Shown in pieces: positions 46,679 to 54,730 of a DNA stretch of 64,000 bases. Each line of letters opens with the position of its first letter. The first letter of the stretch is position 1. This DNA is from Herbinix sp. Its GTDB lineage: Bacteria; Bacillota; Clostridia; Lachnospirales; Lachnospiraceae. Location of the stretch: contig JAQZBN010000006.1 in assembly GCA_029238935.1 (NCBI GenBank), positions 57,246-121,245 of the forward strand. The letters run 5' to 3'. The translations under genes and the position numbers were made by a program. The notes beneath the pieces were generated by a model, which ran no database searches, was not told the origin of the DNA, and saw nothing but the letters and a program-made list of their open reading frames with translations.

Positions 46679-47653
46679 ATGGGTAATAAAGTGAATACGA
46701 TCGGTGTGCTGACCAGCGGTGGAGATGCACCAGGAATGAATGCAGCCATAAGGGCTGTTGTTAGAACGGCATTAGCAAACGGACTGAAAGTAAAAGGTAT
46801 CCGTAGAGGATACAATGGGTTATTAGAAGAAGATATCATTGATATGGATAACAGAAGTGTATCTGATATCATACAAAGAGGCGGAACGATTCTTTATACT
46901 GCACGTTGTCTGGAATTTATAAAACCGGAAGGTCAGGATAGAGGAGCCGAGATCTGTAGAAAACATAATATAGATGGTTTAGTCGTAATTGGCGGTGACG
47001 GTTCTTTCAAGGGAGCACAAGCACTTGCAAGAAGAGGCATTAACACCGTTGGACTCCCAGGCACGATTGACCTGGATATTGCATGTACCGATTATACCAT
47101 TGGTTTCGATACAGCAGTAAATACATCTATGGAAACAATAGATAAAGTAAGAGATACTTCTACCTCTCATGAAAGATGTTCAATTATAGAGGTAATGGGT
47201 AGAAATGCAGGATACATTGCTTTATGGTGTGGTATCGGCAACGGAGCAGAAGAAGTTCTGATTACGGAACGCTATGATTATAATGAACAGCGTATTATAG
47301 AAAACATTATTGAGAAGCGTAAAATCGGTAAGAAACACTTTATCATAATCAATGCAGAAGGTGTTGGTGATTCCTATGCAATGGCTAAGAGAATTGAAAG
47401 TGCTACCGGAATGGAGACCAGAGCGACAATTATTGGTCATGCAGCAAGAGGTGGAAGTCCTACAGCGATTGATCGTCTCTATGCATCTGCGATGGGAGCA
47501 AAAGCAGTAGATTTATTATGCGAAGGTGCTTCGAATCGTATTGTCGCTTACAAAGAAGGAAAATTTGTAGATTATGATATTGAAGAAGCATTGTCCATGA
47601 CAAAAGACATTGACCAATACTTATACGACTTATCAAAACGACTTTCCAGATAA
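46679..47653 (+). CDS. pfkA: 6-phosphofructokinase
   Basis: 324 aa. LTSGGDAPGMNAAIRAVVR at the start binds ATP, GGDGSFKGAQAL marks the ATP-dependent (not PPi) type, and PGTIDLDIACTDYTIGFDTA is the active site; the usual TIDND is TIDLD here, a variant that keeps both aspartates. MGRNAGYIALWCGIGNGAEE and GGSPTAIDR follow. It makes fructose-1,6-bisphosphate in glycolysis. The ATG follows GGAGG, 41 bases after dnaE, so the two may share a transcript. Confidence 0.95.
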   Translation: MGNKVNTIGVLTSGGDAPGMNAAIRAVVRTALANGLKVKGIRRGYNGLLEEDIIDMDNRSVSDIIQRGGTILYTARCLEFIKPEGQDRGAEICRKHNIDGLVVIGGDGSFKGAQALARRGINTVGLPGTIDLDIACTDYTIGFDTAVNTSMETIDKVRDTSTSHERCSIIEVMGRNAGYIALWCGIGNGAEEVLITERYDYNEQRIIENIIEKRKIGKKHFIIINAEGVGDSYAMAKRIESATGMETRATIIGHAARGGSPTAIDRLYASAMGAKAVDLLCEGASNRIVAYKEGKFVDYDIEEALSMTKDIDQYLYDLSKRLSR

Positions 47654-47662
47654 CACAAACAG

Positions 47663-47692
47663 ACAGGCTCGTGCTACGAGCCTGTTATTTTC
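47663..47692 (+). terminator. Terminator after pfkA
   Basis: ACAGGCTCGT (47663-47672), loop GCT, ACGAGCCTGT (47676-47685), then TATTTTC. Confidence 0.88.
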
Positions 47693-47736
47693 ATCTTTAC
47701 CGGAATAGAGTAGATTTAACCTAGGGGGACGAGTAA

Positions 47737-49488
47737 GTGAGTAAGAAAGCAAAGAAGTTTTTATCTTATTACCGGCCATATTTGGGATTATTTTTTGCAG
47801 ATATGTTTTTTGCGCTGGTGGCGGCGGCAGTATCCTTGGTTTATCCAATGATAGTGCGTATTATAACCAACGATATTCTAATAAACTATGGAATAACTGA
47901 AGCGACACCAATGATTATTAAGCTTTTGTTTGCGATGGTAGGCCTAGCAGTTCTGGAGTTTATTAGCAATTACTTTATCTCCTATAAAGGACATATTATG
48001 GGAGCTAGGATGGAGTTTGATATGCGAAATGAAATTTTTGAGCATTATCAGAAGCTATCCTTTAATTTCTATGATAATCAAAAGACTGGTCAATTGATGT
48101 CGAGGATCACCAACGACCTTTTTGATATCACCGAACTATGTCATCACGGTCCGGAAGATATTGTCATATCAATTATTAAATTCGTTGGAGCTTTTGTTAT
48201 ATTAATTCAAATTAACCTACCTTTAACTTTGATTGTATTTGCATTTCTACCCTTTATGTTTTTGTTCGCTTATTTAATGAAGAATAAAATGAACCGGGCA
48301 TTTCGTAGGAATAGAGAAAGAATTGCTGAAATTAATGCGCAGGTAGAAGATAATCTGTCCGGTATTCGAGTAGTAAAATCCTTTGCCAACGAAAAAAAGG
48401 AGATAGAAAAATTTTATGAAGGTAACTCAAGATTTGTAGACAGTAAACGTAATAGCTACTTTAATATGGCTGCGTTTCATTCCGGTCTCGGATTTTTTAC
48501 CAGCTTAATTAATGTAGCAGTTATTGGAGGCGGTGGTATCTTCATTGCTAGAAAGATGATTGATCTCAGTGATTTACTCACATTTCTTTTATACATCAAT
48601 AACTTGATTGAACCGGTAAGAAAATTGATTAATTTTACAGAGCAGTTTCAAAATGGAATCACAGGATTCGACCGTTTTTGTGAAATTGTAAATATTGAGC
48701 CGGATATTGTTGATCGCCCTGGTGCTGTAAAATTAAAAGATGTTCAAGGAGAAATTCAATTTAAAGATGTAGCTTTTAAATACAAGGATACTGTTTCTGA
48801 TGTTTTTCATGGAATAAATCTTAAAGTAGAAGCCGGTGACTATATGGCTCTTGTTGGATCCTCTGGTGTAGGAAAGACGACCATGTGTAGTTTAATCCCA
48901 AGATTTTATGAAGTTTCCAGTGGTTCTATCACCATAGATGGCATTGACATAAGGGATATTAAACTCAAATCCCTTCGTAAAAACATCGGCATCGTACAGC
49001 AAGAAGTATATCTTTTTGCAGGTACCGTAATGGATAATATCAGGTATGGGAAGTTAGATGCAACTGAGGAGGAAATCATTCGAGCAGCAAAGAATGCCAA
49101 TGCTCATGAGTTTATCATGGAATTACCGGATGGTTATCATACATATATCGGACAGAGAGGTGTGAAATTATCCGGTGGACAGAAGCAAAGACTTAGTATA
49201 GCCAGGGTATTCTTAAAAAATCCTCCGATTTTAATATTTGATGAAGCTACTTCCGCTTTAGATAATGAAAGTGAAAAGGTAGTACAGGAATCCTTAGAAA
49301 AGTTAGCGAAGAACAGAACCACTTTTGTAATTGCTCACCGATTATCTACAATAAAAAATGCAAAGAAAATATTAGTGTTAACCGAAGATGGGATCAAGGA
49401 AACCGGAACCCATGAAGATTTGATGAAACAAAATGGAATTTATGCGGGACTCTATCGGCTCGCTTATGAAAAAGCTGTGAATAATTAG
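47737..49488 (+). CDS. ABC transporter, fused permease and ATPase (MsbA/MDR type)
   Basis: 583 aa half-transporter. Residues 1-310 hold six membrane segments of the ABC type-1 exporter fold; residues about 330-583 are the ATPase with Walker A GSSGVGKTTMCS, signature LSGGQKQRLSIAR, Walker B ILIFDEATSALD and the H-loop VIAHRLST. It likely works as a homodimer exporting lipids, peptides or drugs. GTG start with GGGGGA upstream. It stands alone between two terminators. Confidence 0.93.
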   Translation: MSKKAKKFLSYYRPYLGLFFADMFFALVAAAVSLVYPMIVRIITNDILINYGITEATPMIIKLLFAMVGLAVLEFISNYFISYKGHIMGARMEFDMRNEIFEHYQKLSFNFYDNQKTGQLMSRITNDLFDITELCHHGPEDIVISIIKFVGAFVILIQINLPLTLIVFAFLPFMFLFAYLMKNKMNRAFRRNRERIAEINAQVEDNLSGIRVVKSFANEKKEIEKFYEGNSRFVDSKRNSYFNMAAFHSGLGFFTSLINVAVIGGGGIFIARKMIDLSDLLTFLLYINNLIEPVRKLINFTEQFQNGITGFDRFCEIVNIEPDIVDRPGAVKLKDVQGEIQFKDVAFKYKDTVSDVFHGINLKVEAGDYMALVGSSGVGKTTMCSLIPRFYEVSSGSITIDGIDIRDIKLKSLRKNIGIVQQEVYLFAGTVMDNIRYGKLDATEEEIIRAAKNANAHEFIMELPDGYHTYIGQRGVKLSGGQKQRLSIARVFLKNPPILIFDEATSALDNESEKVVQESLEKLAKNRTTFVIAHRLSTIKNAKKILVLTEDGIKETGTHEDLMKQNGIYAGLYRLAYEKAVNN

Positions 49489-49498
49489 ATCATGTATG

Positions 49499-49553
49499 GA
49501 AAAAATGACTGTTTGAGAATTATTTTTAAAATTCAAAAAACAGTCATTTTTTG
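49499..49553 (+). terminator. Terminator after the ABC exporter
   Basis: AAAAATGACTGTTT (49501-49514) pairs with AAACAGTCATTTTTT (about 49538-49552), giving both stem and T run. Confidence 0.85.
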
Positions 49554-49580
49554 TGGAACGAATCATTGGTGCAACGCGTC
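49554..49580 (+). promoter_or_regulatory. ECF-sigma-type promoter upstream of the ECF sigma gene
   Basis: TGGAAC at 49554-49559, a 17-base spacer and CGTC at 49577-49580, close to the TGAAAC-N16/17-CGTC pattern of Bacillus ECF sigma factors. It lies about 150 bases before the sigma gene and would allow autoregulation. Confidence 0.5.
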
Positions 49581-49730
49581 TAATGTATGAGAAGGGAAGA
49601 TAGCTTTCATATGAAACAGATTTTATCATTTACATCATCTCTTATTACAGTTATACTATATTATAGCTTTTGCAGAATAAAAAAAGACACTATTGCTTTC
49701 GCGAAGGTTATAGTATAGGGGGATAATGCA

Positions 49731-50285
49731 ATGCATAAGGAAAATAAAAATGATTATTCAGAACGATCTCCCGTGTATGATATTGAAACCTTAATCAGAC
49801 AATATGGTAATGATGTATTGAGAACAGCATATCTATATGTCAAAGATAGTCATACAGCGGAGGATATTTTTCAAGATGTATTTATTAAAGTGAATCAAAA
49901 GCTTTCTACCTTTGAAGGAAACTCGAGCATAAAGACTTGGATCATTCGCATCACTATTAATACTTGTAAAGATTATATGAAAAGTGCATGGAATAGAAAA
50001 GTGGTTCCAATGATGGAATATCAAGAGGACGCAATTGTCAGTGATTCGGATTATGAAGATGTTGAGAAGAGGGATACCAACGAGTTAATCAAACAAACCG
50101 TGTTGTCCCTACCGGCAAAATACAAGGATGTGGTACTCTGTGTTTATTATCAGGAAATGACGATTACGGAGGCGGCGAAAGTATTGAATATTGCAGAAGG
50201 AACCGCAAAAAGTCGACTTTCACGAGCAAGGCAAAGGATGAAAGAAGCATTAGAAGGGAGGATTTCAGATGAGCTTTGGTCATAA
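49731..50285 (+). CDS. ECF (extracytoplasmic function) RNA polymerase sigma factor
   Basis: 184 aa. Region 2 (YGNDVLRTAYLYVKDSHTAEDIFQDVF, then FEGNSSIKTWIIRITINTCKDYMKS) and region 4 (LPAKYKDVVLCVYYQEMTITEAAKVLNIAEGTAKSRLSRAR) are complete. It directs RNA polymerase to stress or envelope promoters. GGGGGA precedes the ATG. Its end overlaps the next gene by 17 bases, as is usual for sigma/anti-sigma pairs. Confidence 0.93.
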   Translation: MHKENKNDYSERSPVYDIETLIRQYGNDVLRTAYLYVKDSHTAEDIFQDVFIKVNQKLSTFEGNSSIKTWIIRITINTCKDYMKSAWNRKVVPMMEYQEDAIVSDSDYEDVEKRDTNELIKQTVLSLPAKYKDVVLCVYYQEMTITEAAKVLNIAEGTAKSRLSRARQRMKEALEGRISDELWS

Positions 50286-51264
50286 GGATACCGATATAAA
50301 TAGACTGGATGATAGGAAAATAAAATCACATCTGAACACTTCTCTTGAAAAAGATGGGATCAGTGTTTCAGAAGATTTGATCAATAGAACGTTAGAAGCA
50401 ATCAGAAAACAAGAAAATACACCGAAAGAGGATATAATACCACAGAAAGTAGCCCGTAAGCCATGGAGCCGATATGTTCGCAGTGTAGCAGGAGTTGCAG
50501 CTGCGGCGGTTGTCTTATTGGTAGGTTATCAGGCATATAGCTATTTAGGAGCAGGAAGTCACAAAGAAGAGTCCGCCGGTAACAGCACAGACAGCGCTCA
50601 ATATGCAGCTGATGAAGCAGCAGAGGATATGAATACAACCATGATTACAGAGGAAGCTCCTATGACTGCTTCTGAGAAGGAAACGGAAGAAGCTCAATTA
50701 TATACCATTGAAGGAACAGCAGATAATGCTGCAAGTACAGAAGCAGCTGATGATGTAGTGCCAATGGAATCAGCAGATCAAGTAGGAAAATCTGCTAATG
50801 ATACAGGTGCTGGAACAGATGCGCTGGTTGCACCAACTACCGATACAGTTATCACCGGTGAGGCAGATGTTTTGGACCGTAACGCAGGGATAACAAATCC
50901 CGTTGGAGTAACATTTAATGACATTTGTATCTTGACTGCGGAGAATGTGAAAGAGCTTACATTAACGAATCAGGAAGGAGTTCAAGTGATCCTGACGGAA
51001 AAAGAAGATATCGATGCATTTTATGAATTAATGAATATGTATTCTTATACCAATGACGAGACTGTAAAAATTCCGCTAAAACATGATTATAAGATTGACT
51101 TAAAAGCTAAGGATAATCTTACAATGAATTACTCGATTAGAGTAGCAGATGGATTAGAGGTAACCTATTCGAATGATACAAGTGATACGATTAATAATTA
51201 TACCATTACAGACAGAGAAGGATTTCTGAATAATCTAGGCGAATTCTTTAATCAATATAATTAA
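50269..51264 (+). CDS. Putative membrane-bound anti-sigma factor
   Basis: 331 aa. About 68 cytoplasmic residues with helical, charged content, one membrane segment (about 70-92, VAGVAAAAVVLLVGYQAYSYL), then a long extracellular part: an acidic, Thr/Ala/Glu-rich stretch (about 95-205) and a folded C-terminal domain (about 210-331). The cytoplasmic part lacks the HxxxCxxC zinc anti-sigma motif. Overlap with the sigma gene and the one-membrane-segment layout are the basis for the call. GGAGG lies just before the ATG, inside the sigma gene. Confidence 0.75.
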   Translation: MSFGHKDTDINRLDDRKIKSHLNTSLEKDGISVSEDLINRTLEAIRKQENTPKEDIIPQKVARKPWSRYVRSVAGVAAAAVVLLVGYQAYSYLGAGSHKEESAGNSTDSAQYAADEAAEDMNTTMITEEAPMTASEKETEEAQLYTIEGTADNAASTEAADDVVPMESADQVGKSANDTGAGTDALVAPTTDTVITGEADVLDRNAGITNPVGVTFNDICILTAENVKELTLTNQEGVQVILTEKEDIDAFYELMNMYSYTNDETVKIPLKHDYKIDLKAKDNLTMNYSIRVADGLEVTYSNDTSDTINNYTITDREGFLNNLGEFFNQYN

Positions 51265-51318
51265 TAATAAACTTTAAGATGCTGACGGAACTTGAATAGA
51301 AGAGAAGAAGGAATAAAA

Positions 51319-51353
51319 ATGTGGGTAGATAACTTAAGGTTATCTACCCACAT
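51319..51353. terminator. Bidirectional terminator
   Basis: ATGTGGGTAGATAAC (51319-51333), loop TTAAG, GTTATCTACCCACAT (51339-51353): a perfect 15-bp stem between convergent genes. On the minus strand it is followed by a TTTTTATTC tract. A second small hairpin, GGCAGAC/GTCTGCC, lies at 51361-51379. Confidence 0.85.
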
Positions 51354-51405
51354 TATATATGGCAGACAAAAGGTCTGCCAGTCTTCTTACTTAATTCAGA
51401 TAAAA

Positions 51406-51654
51406 TTATTCCTCTGTTTCTTCTTCAGAAGGTTCTTCCTCATCGCTAACATCAGGAGTGATATTGATTGATACATATTCTCTAGTATCGCTCTCTTCTT
51501 TCTCCTCTGTATCTAATTCTTCAAAATCATCATCAAATTCATCGAAATCATCGGAGGAATCCTTATTTATAAAGTTCTTATACAGATAATAAGCGCCGGC
51601 AGCTACAGTTGCAACGGATATTGTACCTAGTAAAAATTTTCCAAACTTCTTCAT
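51406..51654 (-). CDS. Small membrane protein with acidic tail
   Basis: 82 aa, not recognised. An N-terminal hydrophobic segment (about 8-26, FLLGTISVATVAAGAYYLY) is followed by a tail in which well over a third of the residues are Asp or Glu (DDFDEFDDDFEELDTEEKEE). Probably a single-pass membrane protein whose acidic tail faces the cytoplasm, given the basic start and the short length. AAAGGAAG lies 10 bases before the ATG on the minus strand, and the gene ends at a strong shared terminator, which supports it being real. Confidence 0.7.
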   Translation of the reverse strand: MKKFGKFLLGTISVATVAAGAYYLYKNFINKDSSDDFDEFDDDFEELDTEEKEESDTREYVSINITPDVSDEEEPSEEETEE

Positions 51655-51990
51655 GTGCCTGATCTTCCTTTCATTTTTATATATAATTATATACTATTAT
51701 TATATTATAATTCTGATTCAAAAAAAAAGAAAGTAAAAAAATTATTAAATTAGCAAATATTACAATTATTATTACAATAATCCCCAATAATACATATTTT
51801 TTGTTTTAATATGTTGTGCATATTTTCATTTACCATAGATGTTCATAAATAAGGATATTCTATGAAGTGAATGAGATAATATGAATAGACATAGACCACT
51901 TATTAATTCTCTTTCAATCAAAGGAACACAGGTAGAATTTTTATATCTTTACATTTTTTCGCAAATATTCTATTATAAATTATTATATGC

Positions 51991-52206
51991 ATTCACATCA
52001 AAAAGTGCATCAATAAGTGCATCAATAAGTGCATCAATAAGTGTATCAATAAGTGTATCAATAAGTGCATCAATAAGTGTATCAATAAGTGTATCAAAAA
52101 GTGTATCAATAAGTGTATCAATAAGTGCATCAATAAGTGCACCAATAAGTGCATCAATAAGTGTGCCAATAAGTGTATCAATAAATGTACCAATAAATGT
52201 ATCAAG
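51991..52206 (+). repeat. 12-bp tandem repeat (minisatellite), 17 units
   Basis: Seventeen head-to-tail units of AAGTGYATCAAT run without interruption from 52003 to 52206, with one decayed unit in front (51991-52002) and stray similar words to about 52255. Units differ mainly at C/T of position 6, and the last few drift (AAATGTACC). The unit is four codons long and free of stops in several frames, so long open frames appear on both strands; none has a convincing ribosome site. The remaining gap 51655-52360 is AT-rich and I see no gene in it. Confidence 0.95.
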
Positions 52207-52360
52207 ATAGTGCTGTAATAATTGTTTTATTATGACTTCAATAAGTACATCAAAATTATCAAAAAAATTGTATTGAGGAAAAGAATTAAAGTCTACGTAT
52301 TAATAGAATAGTATAAACCAATAAAAAGATAACAGCGTAAAGGGAAAGGAAGGGGAGCAT

Positions 52361-53563
52361 ATGAATATAGGTCTTTTTACGGAAACCTATTATCCTGAAA
52401 TCAATGGAGTTGCCACCTCCGTATATATGTTAAAAAATGAATTAGAACATAGAGGTCATAATGTATATGTTTTTACGACCACGACACCGGGGGCTCCGGA
52501 ACACGAACATAATGTTTTTCGGGTTCCAAGCCTACCCTGTATACTTATTACAGAACGTAGAATTGGTTTGTTTTATCAACCGAAATTAGCTTCTGTAATA
52601 AAGAAGTTAAACTTGGACATCATCCATACCCATACAGAATTTTCATTAGGTATCTTCGGAAGAATAATGGCAAAAGAATTAAAAATTCCCGTGGTGCATA
52701 CTTATCATACGATATATGAGGACTATACTCATTACCTGACGCACTTTAAGGCATTGGATAAGAGAGCAAAAGCATTTGTACGCATATATTCAAAGGTTGC
52801 CTGTAACACCGTAGAACAGGTCATCGCTCCAACAGAGAAAACCAAGGAACTCCTGCTTAAATATAGTGTTCATAAGGATATCTCCGTGGTACCGACCGGA
52901 ATAGATTTAAATAAGTTTGATCAAAGGAATTATAAAGAAGAAGATGTTAACCATCTAAGAATAAAATATGGTTTACAGAAGGACGATAAAATTCTTCTTT
53001 ATCTTGGACGTATTTCCCAGGAAAAGAATGTGGAAGAAATAATTAGAGCTATGCCTGAATATATGAGAACAAGACCGAATGTAAAGTTCGTTATTGTTGG
53101 TAGTGGTCCTGAACTAGAAAGATTAGAGAAATATGTTGATCAATACAAATTGAAAGACCGCATAATATTTACAGGTGCTCAGCCTTGGGATATCGTAGGT
53201 TTATATTACCGGCTCGGTAATGTATTTGTTAGTGCCTCCAAAAGTGAGACCCAGGGATTAACTTATATTGAAGCTATGGCAGCAGGCCTTCCTGTTGTTG
53301 CAAAAGAGGATAAGTGTCTAGAAGATATTTTAGAATGTGGACATAACGGTTATACGTTTACGGATCAGGAAGGTTTATTTCATGGATTGGACCAGATCTT
53401 TTATCAGGATTCCGTAACCAATTATTCGAAGAATGCGACCCAAAAGGTGCGTAAATATTCAACACAAGAGTTTGCTTATCAGGTTGAGCGGGTCTATGAA
53501 CAAGTAATGTCAAGAGACAGAGTATTTTGCCTACGCCCCTCCTATGAGACAAAAAGGATTTAG
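52361..53563 (+). CDS. GT4 family glycosyltransferase (diacylglycerol glucosyltransferase-like)
   Basis: 400 aa GT-B enzyme. MNIGLFTETYYPEINGVATS at the start, HTHTEFSLGIFGRIMAK, HTYHTIYEDYTHYL, then LYLGRISQEKNVEEII and SETQGLTYIEAMAAGLPVVA in the donor half are typical of enzymes that glucosylate diacylglycerol or phosphatidylinositol on the inner membrane face. Likely makes a membrane glycolipid or lipoteichoic acid anchor; the acceptor is inferred. GGAAGGGGAG precedes the ATG. Confidence 0.87.
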   Translation: MNIGLFTETYYPEINGVATSVYMLKNELEHRGHNVYVFTTTTPGAPEHEHNVFRVPSLPCILITERRIGLFYQPKLASVIKKLNLDIIHTHTEFSLGIFGRIMAKELKIPVVHTYHTIYEDYTHYLTHFKALDKRAKAFVRIYSKVACNTVEQVIAPTEKTKELLLKYSVHKDISVVPTGIDLNKFDQRNYKEEDVNHLRIKYGLQKDDKILLYLGRISQEKNVEEIIRAMPEYMRTRPNVKFVIVGSGPELERLEKYVDQYKLKDRIIFTGAQPWDIVGLYYRLGNVFVSASKSETQGLTYIEAMAAGLPVVAKEDKCLEDILECGHNGYTFTDQEGLFHGLDQIFYQDSVTNYSKNATQKVRKYSTQEFAYQVERVYEQVMSRDRVFCLRPSYETKRI

Positions 53564-53584
53564 AGAAGAAAGATAGGTGATTTA

Positions 53585-54574
53585 ATGGGATCTAGAGTAG
53601 GTATAGCGGAAGAATTGTTTCAGGAAGGATTTAATTGTTCACAGTCTGTATTTGCTGCATATAGTGATTTATATGGCATAGACCGTGATACTGCATTACG
53701 ATTGGGGTCATCTTTCGGTGGCGGACTTGGGAGAATGAGAGAGGTCTGTGGAGCCGTATCGGGTATGTCGATGCTAGCTGGGCTTGCAACAGGGTCAGTA
53801 GTAGGAGGAGATATGGAAGGAAAGCAAAAAAACTACGAACTCGTACAGCAGATGGCAGAAGAATTTATGAAAATTAGTGGAGGATCAATCATTTGCAGAG
53901 ATCTGCTTGGGGTAGATAAAGACGGAAATATCATACGCACTCCCGAGAAAGATCCGACCAGGAAAACACCAATGGATACGAAACCGGAGGAAAGATCACA
54001 AAGCTATTATGAGAATAGGCCTTGTGCGAAATTAGTGAAAGAAGCTGCGGAGATTATCGAACGCATGCTGTTAACAGTAGACTTTGAGGAAGCTGATACG
54101 GATGATAAGATTAAAGCGATCGCCGAACTGGCTACAGCGATCTGGCATGAACATTTTGTTACCATCATCAGTGAGGACCAGATCAATTATATGGTTGAAA
54201 AATTCCAATCAATTAAGGCAATTACAGAGCAGATACAAGAAGCCGGATATCAATATTACCAGATGAAGATACCGGAAGGTTTGGCTGGTTATTTCGCAAT
54301 TCGTAAGGATCCGGAAGCACTATTCCTAAGTAAACTCTATATCGAGAAGAAATACCGAGGGAGAGGATATGCAAAAAAGGCGATCCTGTTTATGATGGAT
54401 TACTGTAAGAAAAACAGCCTTAATAAAATATGGCTGACTGTTAACCGGTATAACGAAACAACCATTCATATCTATAAAAATCTGGGCTTTGAAATCACAG
54501 AGTTAAAGGTAGCCGATATTGGTTCCGGATTTGTTATGGATGATTATATTATGGAGTTACAAGTAACAAAATAA
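53585..54574 (+). CDS. C_GCAxxG_C_C redox-family protein fused to a GNAT acetyltransferase
   Basis: 329 aa. Residues about 1-160 match the C_GCAxxG_C_C family: FNCSQSVFAAYSDLYG, SSFGGGLGRMREVCGAVSGM, a third cysteine in ICRDLLG and a fourth in RPCAKLV, all four present. Residues about 175-329 are a GNAT domain with LYIEKKYRGRGYAKKAI (acetyl-CoA loop) and WLTVNRYNETTIHIYKNLGF. The two parts are normally separate proteins. The first is thought to be a metal- or redox-related membrane-associated protein; the acetyl acceptor is unknown. ATG follows AGGTGATTTA, 21 bases after the GT4 gene. Confidence 0.87.
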   Translation: MGSRVGIAEELFQEGFNCSQSVFAAYSDLYGIDRDTALRLGSSFGGGLGRMREVCGAVSGMSMLAGLATGSVVGGDMEGKQKNYELVQQMAEEFMKISGGSIICRDLLGVDKDGNIIRTPEKDPTRKTPMDTKPEERSQSYYENRPCAKLVKEAAEIIERMLLTVDFEEADTDDKIKAIAELATAIWHEHFVTIISEDQINYMVEKFQSIKAITEQIQEAGYQYYQMKIPEGLAGYFAIRKDPEALFLSKLYIEKKYRGRGYAKKAILFMMDYCKKNSLNKIWLTVNRYNETTIHIYKNLGFEITELKVADIGSGFVMDDYIMELQVTK

Positions 54575-54625
54575 GCACTTCCAGACCTAGGAAAGTCAGA
54601 CATTATTAAACATTTCGACATTATT

Positions 54626-54653
54626 TTGACAAATATATTTACTAGTATATCAA
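54626..54653 (+). promoter_or_regulatory. Possible sigma-A promoter of the Big_2 protein gene
   Basis: TTGACA at 54626-54631, a 16-base spacer and TATCAA at 54648-54653. The leader carries a small TCACCG/CGGTGA hairpin near 54683-54704. Confidence 0.45.
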
Positions 54654-54730
54654 ATGTAAGGCAGTTTAAACTATTAATGAAATCACCGCTTCTTTAGACG
54701 GTGAAAATGAACGTTGGGAGGAAATGAAGA

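Noticed and set aside
51991..52206. CRISPR-like array
   Set aside because: Units are 12 bp, contiguous and without unique spacers, and no cas gene is nearby.
51881..52210. Open frame of 109 codons running into an SxSI repeat
   Set aside because: No convincing ribosome binding site. The second half is open only because the 12-bp repeat has no stop codon, and the opposite strand is open over the same stretch. I list the repeat, not a gene.
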